From Gammaproteobacteria bacterium (GTDB lineage: Bacteria; Pseudomonadota; Gammaproteobacteria; Steroidobacterales; Steroidobacteraceae): DNA of 64,000 nucleotides. The position numbers and the translations under genes are program-made. The notes below the pieces were generated by a model. That model saw only the letters and a program-made list of their open reading frames with translations, was not told the DNA's origin and ran no database searches. Where the stretch lies: assembly GCA_025359205.1 (NCBI GenBank), contig JANYHD010000016.1, positions 62,001 to 126,000 of the forward strand. Reading direction: 5' to 3'. The stretch's first letter is position 1, and each line of letters begins with the position of its first letter. Below are positions 38,697 to 46,791 of this stretch, in pieces.

Positions 38697-39968
38697 ATGA
38701 CCATAGCCTCGGTCTGGGCAGCCAGCGCGAACCGTGCGCCCGCGACGGGTCGCTTGGCCGAATCGGCGCGCGCCGACGTGGCCGTGATCGGCGCCGGTTA
38801 CCTGGGGGTCACGGCCGCGCTCGCGCTGGCCGCGGGTGGCGCCCGCGTCGTGGTGGTGGAGCGCGGCGCCCTGGGCGAGGGCGCGAGCGCGCTCAACGGT
38901 GGGCAGGTCATCCCGGGCCTGAAGCGTGGGCCCGCCGGACTCATTGCGCAACTCGGGCGCGAGCGCGGCGAAGCCGTGACCCGCTTCGTCATGCGCAGCG
39001 CCGATCTGGTATTCAGCTTGGTCGAGCAGCACGGCATCGACTGCAGCGCGGTGCGCAGTGGCTGGATCCAGGTCGCGGCCTCGCCCGCGGCCTTGCCCGA
39101 GCAGCGTGCGCGGGTTGCACAGATCAACGAGCGCGGTGGCGCTGCCGTAATGCTCGACGCGCGCGAAGTGCAGCGCCTGCTCGGCGGCCGCGCGGATGCC
39201 TACTGCGGCGGATGGCTTAACCGCGAGGCCGGCACGCTGCACCCACTCAACTACCTGTACGGCCTGATACGCGCGGCGCTGGCCGCCGGTGCCCAGATCT
39301 ACAGGCAATCGGAGGCGGTGCAGGTCGCGTGGCAGGCGCCGGCGTGGCAGGTGCGGCTCGCGCACGGCCCGGTGCTGACGGCCGAACAAGTGCTCGTCTG
39401 CACCAACGCCTACAGCGATGATCTGTGGCCCGGCCTGCGCCAGAGCATCTTGCCGGCGAGCAGCCTGCAGATCGCCACGGCGCCACTGCCGGCGGAGTTG
39501 CTGGCGCAGATCCTGCCGCAGGGCCAGGCCGTGTCCGACAGCCGGCGCGTGATGAACTATTTTCGCATCGGGCCGCAGGGACGTTTCATGATCGGCGGGC
39601 GCGGGCCGTTCCGCGCCGCGCGCCGCGGCGACTACGATGGACTGATCCGTGCGATGTGCCGCCTCTACCCGCAGCTGCGGGGAACGGCGGTGGAACATTT
39701 CTGGGCAGGGCAGGTGGCGCTGACGCGGGATTTCCTCCCGCACGTGCATCAGCCGCGGCCCGGCTTGTGGTGCGTGCTCGGTTGCAATGGTCGCGGCATC
39801 GCGCTTTCCTCCGCGCTCGGTACCGCAATCGGCGGCCAGCTACTTGGCCGCGCCGAAACACATCCATTTGCCGTCACGCCATTGCGCCGCCTGCCACTGC
39901 ACCGCCTGCACAGACTCTATGCGGGCGGCCTGATTCAGTACTTCCGGTTGATGGATCGATTCGCCTAG
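38697..39968 (+). CDS. FAD-dependent oxidoreductase of the DAO family (second)
   Basis: A 423-residue relative of the enzyme at 33.9 kb. It has IGAGYLG at 31-37, a short N-terminal extension with SVWAASANRAP equivalent to the family's YW-x-x-T-A-N-x-AP, then GEGASALNGGQVIPGLK and a C-terminal VLGCNGRGIALSSALG. It is expected to oxidise an amine or amino-acid C-N bond. Start codons in frame also exist at 38646 (TTG) and 38676 (ATG); 38697 best matches homologue length, but none has a strong ribosome site. Divergent from the IclR gene and convergent with the EamA permease, 22 bases apart. Confidence 0.86.
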   Translation: MTIASVWAASANRAPATGRLAESARADVAVIGAGYLGVTAALALAAGGARVVVVERGALGEGASALNGGQVIPGLKRGPAGLIAQLGRERGEAVTRFVMRSADLVFSLVEQHGIDCSAVRSGWIQVAASPAALPEQRARVAQINERGGAAVMLDAREVQRLLGGRADAYCGGWLNREAGTLHPLNYLYGLIRAALAAGAQIYRQSEAVQVAWQAPAWQVRLAHGPVLTAEQVLVCTNAYSDDLWPGLRQSILPASSLQIATAPLPAELLAQILPQGQAVSDSRRVMNYFRIGPQGRFMIGGRGPFRAARRGDYDGLIRAMCRLYPQLRGTAVEHFWAGQVALTRDFLPHVHQPRPGLWCVLGCNGRGIALSSALGTAIGGQLLGRAETHPFAVTPLRRLPLHRLHRLYAGGLIQYFRLMDRFA

Positions 39969-39990
39969 AAAGGCGGCAGGTGCAGGGGAG

Positions 39991-40911
39991 TCAGGCTGAT
40001 CCTTTCCTCGGCCACATCAGCAGCACGACGCCGCACAGGACCACGGCGACCGACACCCACTCAAAGCGTGTCACCAGTTCCTGCCCGAGCGTTACGCCCA
40101 GCAGCAGTGCGACCACTGGATTCACGTAGGTGTAGCTGGTTGCCAGCGCCGGCGTGGTGCGCTCGAGCAATATCAGGTAGGACGTGTAGCTGATCAGCGA
40201 GCCGGCGATGGCCACGTAGACCCAACACAGGGTCGCCAGCGGCGCCGGGGGCCACGCGGGCGTCTCCCCGAAGGTCCATGAAGCGGCCAGCAGCAGCGCG
40301 CCACCCGTGAGCATCTGGCTGGCATGGCCCATGTAGCCGGGCGCGGTGCGTATCTTCGCTCCCCCGGGCAGGCCGTGTACGGACCAGACGCTGCCAAGCG
40401 TCCAGGTCACGCAGGAGGTGATGACCGCCAGGAGCCCGGCGAGCGAAGTACCAAACCCTTGGCCGCGAGCCATCATCACGATGCCCGCGAGTCCGCAGGC
40501 CACCCCCGCGACTTGCCGGCGATCGGGCCGCACGCCATACGGCAGCTCGCCCAGCACGACCATCGTGGGCACGATCGCGGTGAAGGCGACCACCAGGCCT
40601 GATCCGACGCTGCTCTCGGCCACCGCCATGAAGCCATAACCGCCACTGATCAGCAGAGCACCCATGGTCGCCCCGCCGATCCATTCCCGGGCAGTCGGCC
40701 ACGCCGATCCGCGCACGCGCGCCATGATGGCGAGCACCGCGCCCGCGACCACGAACTGGCTGCCCATCTGGTAGAACGGTGGAAAGCTCACCAGCGCCCA
40801 CTTGATCGCCAGGTACATCGTGCCCCACAGGAACCAGGTGGCTCCGAGGCAGACCAGCACCACAGGGGACCAGACGGAGATACCGGGGCGTGATGCGGAC
40901 GGAGCGTTCAT
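39991..40911 (-). CDS. EamA/DMT-family inner-membrane transporter
   Basis: 306 residues with ten predicted helices in two EamA repeats. The first starts near VVLVCLGATWFLWGTMYLAIK and the second near GLLAVITSCVTWTLGSVWS. It ends with a basic PRKGSA tail. DMT carriers export or import small metabolites such as amino acids, and specificity cannot be inferred. The ATG overlaps the aldehyde dehydrogenase stop by four bases, so it is the last gene of a TonB receptor-aldehyde dehydrogenase-EamA operon. Confidence 0.9.
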   Translation of the reverse strand: MNAPSASRPGISVWSPVVLVCLGATWFLWGTMYLAIKWALVSFPPFYQMGSQFVVAGAVLAIMARVRGSAWPTAREWIGGATMGALLISGGYGFMAVAESSVGSGLVVAFTAIVPTMVVLGELPYGVRPDRRQVAGVACGLAGIVMMARGQGFGTSLAGLLAVITSCVTWTLGSVWSVHGLPGGAKIRTAPGYMGHASQMLTGGALLLAASWTFGETPAWPPAPLATLCWVYVAIAGSLISYTSYLILLERTTPALATSYTYVNPVVALLLGVTLGQELVTRFEWVSVAVVLCGVVLLMWPRKGSA

Positions 40912-42425
40912 ACCGGCTGATCTGGCTTGCGGCCGCCGCCGTCGTAGAACCAGTCGTCCGGATATGGATACCACCAGCCCTTGATGCTGGGCTTGTGATC
41001 GATGACCACCATCTTGGAGCGCCTGAACGCGTCGAGGCCAAGTCGCGAGAGCTCGCGCCCGATGCCCGACATTTTCCAGCCACCGAATGGCAGTGCGTCG
41101 TTGTCGATGAGGGGATTGTTGACCCACACCATGCCGGCCTCGAGCCGCTCCGCGGCAGTCATCGCTTCTTCGAGGTCGGTCGTAAAGAGGCAGGCGCCGA
41201 GGCCGAATTCACTGTCGTTGGCGAGCGCAATCGCCGTGTCGAAATCAGGGACACGGCAGATGCTGGCGACCGGACCGAAGCATTCTTCGCGCATGATCGC
41301 CATCTCGTGGGTTACACCGGTGAGGATGGTTGGCTCGTAGAACCAGCCGCGCGGGAATGCGGGCGGTACGCGTCCGCCGGTCACGACGGTGGCGCCGCGC
41401 GCACGCGCATCATCGACCAGACGCATGACCTTGGCGCGCGCAACCTCGCTTACCAACGGGCCGATCTCGGAACGGCCCAGGCCGTGGCCGATGCGCAGCG
41501 CCCGCGCCCGTGCGGCAAAGGCCTCGACAAACTGGTCGTGCACGGCGTCGACGACGTAGAAGCGCTCGGAGGAAGTGCAGACCTGGCCGGAGAGGTGAAA
41601 TGCCGAGGTCGTGGCACCGGCCGCGGCCACATCGATCGGTGCGTGTGCACTGATGATCATCGGGTCGCTCCCGCCCGCCTCGATCACCGCCGGTTTGAGG
41701 CGCGCCGCGGCAGCCGTGGCGACCGCGCGGGCCGCGGCGACCGAGCCCGTGAACGCCACCGCGTGCGTGCGGTCCGATGCGATCAGCGCTTCAGCCACGT
41801 CGGCACCGCCCGGCAGGCAGGCGATCAGTCCTTCCGGGAGCGCGGCGAACAGGCGCATGAACTCCAGCGTGCACAGTGTGGTAGCCGGCGCCGGCTTGAT
41901 GATGCAGCCGTTGCCGGCGGCCAGGGAGGCGGCCACTGTCCAGCAGGCGATCAGGATCGGAAAATTGAACGGGATAATGTGTACGCTGACGCCCAGCGGC
42001 TCGTAGCGAGCGAACTGGAACGAGCCCGGTTCGGTCGTGCCGGCCACCTTGCCGGCTTCGTCGCGCGCCATCTCGGCGTAATAGCGGAAGATCGTGCCGC
42101 AGTTGGCCAGCTCACCGATCGCTTCCGGGTAGGGCTTGCCCATCTCACGGGTCATCAGCACGGCGCAGCTGCGCAAGTCCGCGGTCTCGATGGCATTCGC
42201 GAGCCTGTGCAGCGCTTGCGCGCGCGTCTTCGCAGCGCAGCGCATCCAGGCACGTTGCGCACGCGTGACCGCGGCAAGCGCCGCCTCGATGTCGGTCGGC
42301 TGGCTTGCTGCATACAGGCCCACTGGTTCGAGCGTCGCCGGGTCAAGCACCCGCTGCACCGGGCCCGCGGCGGGCCGGTAGTTGGGGTTGACGAAATAGC
42401 TGGCAGTCTGTGGGTTGAAATTCAC
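40908..42425 (-). CDS. NAD(P)-dependent aldehyde dehydrogenase
   Basis: 505 residues with the ALDH active-site set: N154 in IPFNFP, the general base E249 in IEAGGSDP (most relatives have ELGG), catalytic C283 in SGQVCTSSER, and EECFGPVASI and LPFGGWKMSGIGREL later on. A C-terminal extension rich in Trp/Tyr (GWWYPYPDDWFYDGG) is present. It probably oxidises the aldehyde made by a flavin amine oxidase; a DAO-family gene lies about 940 bases away. Its ATG is one base beyond the stop of the second TonB receptor gene, a tight coupling. Confidence 0.94.
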   Translation of the reverse strand: MNFNPQTASYFVNPNYRPAAGPVQRVLDPATLEPVGLYAASQPTDIEAALAAVTRAQRAWMRCAAKTRAQALHRLANAIETADLRSCAVLMTREMGKPYPEAIGELANCGTIFRYYAEMARDEAGKVAGTTEPGSFQFARYEPLGVSVHIIPFNFPILIACWTVAASLAAGNGCIIKPAPATTLCTLEFMRLFAALPEGLIACLPGGADVAEALIASDRTHAVAFTGSVAAARAVATAAAARLKPAVIEAGGSDPMIISAHAPIDVAAAGATTSAFHLSGQVCTSSERFYVVDAVHDQFVEAFAARARALRIGHGLGRSEIGPLVSEVARAKVMRLVDDARARGATVVTGGRVPPAFPRGWFYEPTILTGVTHEMAIMREECFGPVASICRVPDFDTAIALANDSEFGLGACLFTTDLEEAMTAAERLEAGMVWVNNPLIDNDALPFGGWKMSGIGRELSRLGLDAFRRSKMVVIDHKPSIKGWWYPYPDDWFYDGGGRKPDQPV

Positions 42426-42426
42426 G

Positions 42427-45063
42427 TCAGAACTTAAACCCGAAGCGCAGCCCTACCGTGCGCGGCCGGGCGACGACCCGCGTGGCCGTGAAGTTCGGCA
42501 GTGGCTGGCGCGCAACCGGATCCTGCGCCGTGCCGCGTCCGCCGCTGTAGCCCGCCTCGTTCGACACGTTGTTGACGAAGAGATCGCAGCTCCAGGCCGA
42601 CCCGGCAGCGAGCGATATCGCAGCGTTGATCATCGTGCTCGAGGGGATCACCCAGTAGCTACGCGAACCCGGATCGATCACTGAAGGCGCCGAATCGCGG
42701 TAGACCAGATCGGCGTGGAGGTTCAGCGACCAGGGCGCAGCGCCCGCGTGCGCGAGCGGCATCTGGTAGTCGATCGCCGCGCTCAGCGTCTGCTTCGGTA
42801 CGCCGGGCAGCAGCGCGCCGGACTTGAGCGAGACCAGCGGACACACGCCGTAGACAAAATTGCCGCTGCCGTCATCGCAGTAACCCAGGTCGGACAAGTC
42901 CACCGGTTTGGTCACGGTCGCATCGGTGTAGGCGTGCCCAAGCGTAGCCGTCAGGCGCTCGGTGAGGCGCGCCTGCAATTCGAGTTCCGTGCCCTTGGAG
43001 CGCGCCGACCGGCCATTGAAAGTGCCCGGAATGCCCGACAGGTTGGCAAGCGCGAACTGGAAAGTATTCAGGTCAATCAGGAACACGTCCGCGCTGTAGC
43101 GCAGCCGCCCGTCCAGCGCCGTGCCCTTGATGCCGGCCTCGTAGTTCTTCGCCAGGTCTGGTGCGAAGGTCTGATACACGGGGAGTGAGGCGTAGCCGCC
43201 GCTGGTCGGTAGCGCGTTCGCGCCACCGCGCCGGAACCCTTCGGAGTAGGTGGCGTAGATCTTCGTGTCCGGGCTGAGGTCGTAAGACGTGTTGAGTTTG
43301 ATGACATGATCGCTGACCGACTGGTGGATGGTCGGGCCGTAGTCCGTGAACGGATCTGCCAGTGGGATCAGCTCTACGGCCGTACCGTCAAAGGTCTGGC
43401 GGAAGAAGCGCGCGCCCGCGGTGAATTGCCAGGCGTTCGTGGCATGGTAAGTGAGTTCGCCGAACAGTGCCTCGTCGACGAAGCGCGTCTGGCGGTCGTA
43501 GCGGAATTCGAGGTCCGGGAACGCCGCGGCGTTGCCCACCGGAGCCACCCCGGTGACGGTCTCGATGAAATCGGTGGCGCCAGTGAGGAACTGGCGCGTG
43601 TCCGAGGAGACGCGCTGGTTGCGGTAGAAGGCGCCGACGACGTAGTCGAACTTCAGCCCGTGGTTGGAGACCAGGCGGATTTCCTGCGTGAAGGAATTTT
43701 CATTCACCGGCGTATGTTCCAGCGCCAGGGGCCGCGGATAGTTGTGGTAGTAGGCGGAGTAGGCGTCGAGGTAGTTCAGGCCACCGGGGATCACGAAATT
43801 GCCGATGATCTCGCTGGTGGCCTCCGAGCGGTCGCGGTAGAAGGAAGTCGCGCTCGTAAAGGTCGCCAGGCCCATGTCGACCGTGCCGACCAGGCTCGCC
43901 AGGTCGATGGTGTCCTCGTAGGGTTGCAGCGCGCCGTTGGTGGCATCGTACGTGCCGCCGGCGGGCACGGTGAATGCGGCCGTCGGGAAGCGCGGATCGG
44001 TGAGCGCCGTACCGCAGTCCCGTCCGATCGCTAGGTTCACCACGCAGCCTGGGTAGGTCGGGTTCGAGGTCTGCACATCGTCCACGGTGGTGTGCTGGTG
44101 CAGGTAGTCGAGCTGCAGGTCCCAGGCGGCGCCCGGCCGCCAGCGTAGCGCGGCGCGCGCGTACATCTGGTCGGAGTTGTTGGTGCCCTTCTTCTCGGGT
44201 GCCAGCACCGGGCCGCTGTAGTTGGGGGCCGGGGGAGCATCCGGGACGCTGGGAGTCGCCGGCGCGTAGGTGCCCGGGCCCGAGCGCTGCCACAGGGCAA
44301 CCTGATTGATGAACCCGGCCAGCCGCTCGTCGCCGGCGACCAGGCGCAGTGCCAGCTTTCCGGACAGAGGCAGGTTCAGCACGCCGTCGACGCTGCCGTT
44401 GCCCTTGCCATTTGCACCTTCGGTAAAGCTGCCGCTCGCGCTGAATTCGCCGCCGACGGCGTCGAACGATGGCCGTTTTGGAATGAAGCGGATCGTGCCG
44501 GCCTGCGCGCCGGACCCATACAGCGTGCCCTGCGGACCGCGCAGGACTTCGACGCGCTCTATGTCGTGGAGCGCAATCGGGAAGAATACCGGCGTCTCGC
44601 CGAAGTAGGTCGAAACTGAGTTGACCGTCTGCGCCGGCACGTCCGTGCCGTTATTGCCGGCACCGCCCGGACCATCGGTGCGGAGGCCACGCAGCGTCAG
44701 GTCGTTGGTGTTGCCGCGCGCCGCCGGACCGGCATCGACCACGGTCAGGCCGGGAACGACATGGGCGAGTTGGCTGAGGCTGGTCGTGCCGCTGTGCCGC
44801 AGCTCTTCGCTGCCAACGACGCTGATGTTGTAGGGAATGTCCTGGACATTTTGCGCACGCCGCTGCGCCGTGACCACGATTTCCTCGAGCATCTCGCTCT
44901 TGGGAGCCGCGGCCTGATGTTGCTGTGTCGGCGCGGGCTGCGACGGCGCAGTCTGCGCCTGCGCGACCTGCGCCGCGGCGAGTATCAGCCCCACCGAGGC
45001 GGCGATGGAGCGGTGCTGTGAAGCAGCGCTGGCTGGATCGCGGTTCGGGTGTTCCGTCTTCAT
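42427..45063 (-). CDS. TonB-dependent outer-membrane receptor (second)
   Basis: 878 residues. A signal peptide (SIAASVGLILAAAQVAQA) is followed by a Gln/Pro/Ala-rich spacer, the TonB-box-like MLEEIVVTAQRR, the plug (IPYNISVVGSEELRHSG; VEVLRGPQGTLYGSGAQAG) and a long barrel ending in TVGLRFGFKF with terminal Phe. It is of the same general class as the 35.3-37.6 kb receptor but clearly divergent. It leads an operon with the aldehyde dehydrogenase and EamA permease, so the imported substrate is probably organic and oxidised by those products. The upstream 83 bases contain AT-rich TAGAAT on the minus strand, a possible -10. Confidence 0.94.
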   Translation of the reverse strand: MKTEHPNRDPASAASQHRSIAASVGLILAAAQVAQAQTAPSQPAPTQQHQAAAPKSEMLEEIVVTAQRRAQNVQDIPYNISVVGSEELRHSGTTSLSQLAHVVPGLTVVDAGPAARGNTNDLTLRGLRTDGPGGAGNNGTDVPAQTVNSVSTYFGETPVFFPIALHDIERVEVLRGPQGTLYGSGAQAGTIRFIPKRPSFDAVGGEFSASGSFTEGANGKGNGSVDGVLNLPLSGKLALRLVAGDERLAGFINQVALWQRSGPGTYAPATPSVPDAPPAPNYSGPVLAPEKKGTNNSDQMYARAALRWRPGAAWDLQLDYLHQHTTVDDVQTSNPTYPGCVVNLAIGRDCGTALTDPRFPTAAFTVPAGGTYDATNGALQPYEDTIDLASLVGTVDMGLATFTSATSFYRDRSEATSEIIGNFVIPGGLNYLDAYSAYYHNYPRPLALEHTPVNENSFTQEIRLVSNHGLKFDYVVGAFYRNQRVSSDTRQFLTGATDFIETVTGVAPVGNAAAFPDLEFRYDRQTRFVDEALFGELTYHATNAWQFTAGARFFRQTFDGTAVELIPLADPFTDYGPTIHQSVSDHVIKLNTSYDLSPDTKIYATYSEGFRRGGANALPTSGGYASLPVYQTFAPDLAKNYEAGIKGTALDGRLRYSADVFLIDLNTFQFALANLSGIPGTFNGRSARSKGTELELQARLTERLTATLGHAYTDATVTKPVDLSDLGYCDDGSGNFVYGVCPLVSLKSGALLPGVPKQTLSAAIDYQMPLAHAGAAPWSLNLHADLVYRDSAPSVIDPGSRSYWVIPSSTMINAAISLAAGSAWSCDLFVNNVSNEAGYSGGRGTAQDPVARQPLPNFTATRVVARPRTVGLRFGFKF

Positions 45064-45146
45064 GATTGACCACCTGTAATTCTTATTCTAAGGGCAACCA
45101 CACTATAGCCTTCGGGGTGAGGCGGCAGTAGGGCCAGATTGCAACC

Positions 45147-46724
45147 TCAAGCCGGCGTCGACAGGTACCGGGCCAGCGGCCGCAGCTGCTGTTCGTAATG
45201 CCGCCACTTGCCGATCGAGCTCCGGTACAGCGGCCGGCGCACCTGCGCGGCGCTCGCTGTGGCGACGGCTCCAGCGCGGTCATGGAATGCCAGGCAAGCG
45301 CCTTGCCACGGCAAGCCGCAGTGATCCAGGATCCGGCGAGTCAGGGCCTCCTGGTCGGTGACCAATGCTTCGTAGTCGATCACCAGCAGCGCATCGCCCA
45401 GCACCGACCGCCAGTGCCGCATCAGGCGCTGCCACGCGAGGTGGTAGCGGCCGAGGTCATCCAGGTCGTAAGAAAAGGGATAAGCCCCGGTGAACAACGC
45501 TTTGTACATCGCGTAGCAGCTGTCCATCGGATCCCGCATCAGCGCTACGAAGCGCGCGCGCGGTAGCGCCCGCCTGATCAGGCCGGCATACAGGTAGTTG
45601 AGGGGCAGTTTGTCGGTGAACCGGGGCCGGTTGCCGGTTTGCGGGCGCGTGGCCGTGATATAGCGCTGGCCGAGTTCGCGCGGGTCGATTCCGAGGGCGC
45701 GCTGGACAAACGCCAGCTTCGACACCATCGGTCCGCCCTGCGCCTGGACCGCCTCGATGCATGCCTGCGGGAATGCCGGCAACTCGCCACCCGACTGTAC
45801 TTCGCTGTGCGCGGCAAGGATGCTCTCGACCAGCGTCGTACCGCTCCGCGGCAGCCCGATGATGAAGATCGCTTCGCCATTGTCATGGCCGGCTCCCGCG
45901 GCGAGGGCAGCGGCATCATGGGTGGCGACGATCCGGTCCAGCGTTGCAATATCCTCGGCGACGTCGTACTTCATCGAGGCGCGTCGCAGCTCACAGCCCT
46001 GCCGTAGTTGCTCGAAGGAGGGCGCGTACTCGCCCAGGTCCTCGAGTTCCTTGGCGAGCGCGAAGCGCAGCATGATCTGCGCCGTGCGATCCGCGACGCC
46101 TGCCTGCAACAGGGCGCGCAGAGCGTCCACGTGGTTGCGCTCCGGAGTCTGCGTCCGCAGATCGGCGCGCGTGTAGTAGGCGGCATAGTGGTGAGGCTGG
46201 GCGGCGATCACCGCATCGAGGCTGGCCTCGGCTGCTTCCAGCTCACCAACCATTCGCTGCGCGGTAGCGAGATTGAATAGAAACGCCGCATTGCCCGGTG
46301 CTGCCGCGACCGCACGCTGGAACAGCGGCAGCGCACGCGCGGGCTCGTCGCAGTGAGTGAAGAGCGTGCCGAGACCGTCAGCGAGGGCGGCTGTGGCCAG
46401 CGGCAGCGCGGCCACAGCCTGTGCCGCGGCCAAAGCCTGGGCGCGACGGCCGAGGCGGACCAGGCACTGACCGTGGCGAATCAATGCAGCCGGGTCCGCG
46501 GGCGCACATTCGACCGCGCGCTGCAGGCACACCACCGCAAGATCGTGGCGCTCCGCCTGCACATGCACCGATCCCATGAGCGTCCAGGGACGCGGGTCGT
46601 CCGGGAAGCTGCGGATGAGCTCGAGCGCGAGCGTCGACGCTTCGGGCAGGGCGCCGGCTGCGAGGCGCGATTGTGCCTGCGCCAGGCGCGACGCGATCGA
46701 CACCTGCTTACCCGAGTGTTGCAT
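45147..46724 (-). CDS. TPR-sulfotransferase fusion protein
   Basis: 525 residues. Residues ~15-250 form tetratricopeptide-like helical repeats (ALPEASTLALELIRSFPDDP; RAVECAPADPAALIRHGQ). The C-terminal half is a PAPS-dependent sulfotransferase domain with the 5'-phosphosulfate loop GLPRSGTT at 290-297 and the 3'-phosphate region ARFVALMRDPMDSCYAMYK. Proteins of this design often accompany TonB-dependent receptors in sphingomonads and Caulobacter-like bacteria, and the receptor here starts 83 bases downstream on the same strand. The acceptor is unknown, and a sulfated glycan or protein is possible. Confidence 0.88.
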   Translation of the reverse strand: MQHSGKQVSIASRLAQAQSRLAAGALPEASTLALELIRSFPDDPRPWTLMGSVHVQAERHDLAVVCLQRAVECAPADPAALIRHGQCLVRLGRRAQALAAAQAVAALPLATAALADGLGTLFTHCDEPARALPLFQRAVAAAPGNAAFLFNLATAQRMVGELEAAEASLDAVIAAQPHHYAAYYTRADLRTQTPERNHVDALRALLQAGVADRTAQIMLRFALAKELEDLGEYAPSFEQLRQGCELRRASMKYDVAEDIATLDRIVATHDAAALAAGAGHDNGEAIFIIGLPRSGTTLVESILAAHSEVQSGGELPAFPQACIEAVQAQGGPMVSKLAFVQRALGIDPRELGQRYITATRPQTGNRPRFTDKLPLNYLYAGLIRRALPRARFVALMRDPMDSCYAMYKALFTGAYPFSYDLDDLGRYHLAWQRLMRHWRSVLGDALLVIDYEALVTDQEALTRRILDHCGLPWQGACLAFHDRAGAVATASAAQVRRPLYRSSIGKWRHYEQQLRPLARYLSTPA

Positions 46725-46791
46725 GATAGAGAGGCCTTCCCGCGGCCGAGTACCTGCCCAGCCCGTTTCTAAATGATTGCAGCAGCCACGG

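Noticed and set aside
45064-45146. Fur box upstream of the second TonB receptor
   Set aside because: The TTAGAATAAGAATTAC stretch is AT-rich but does not fit the GATAATGATAATC pattern well enough.
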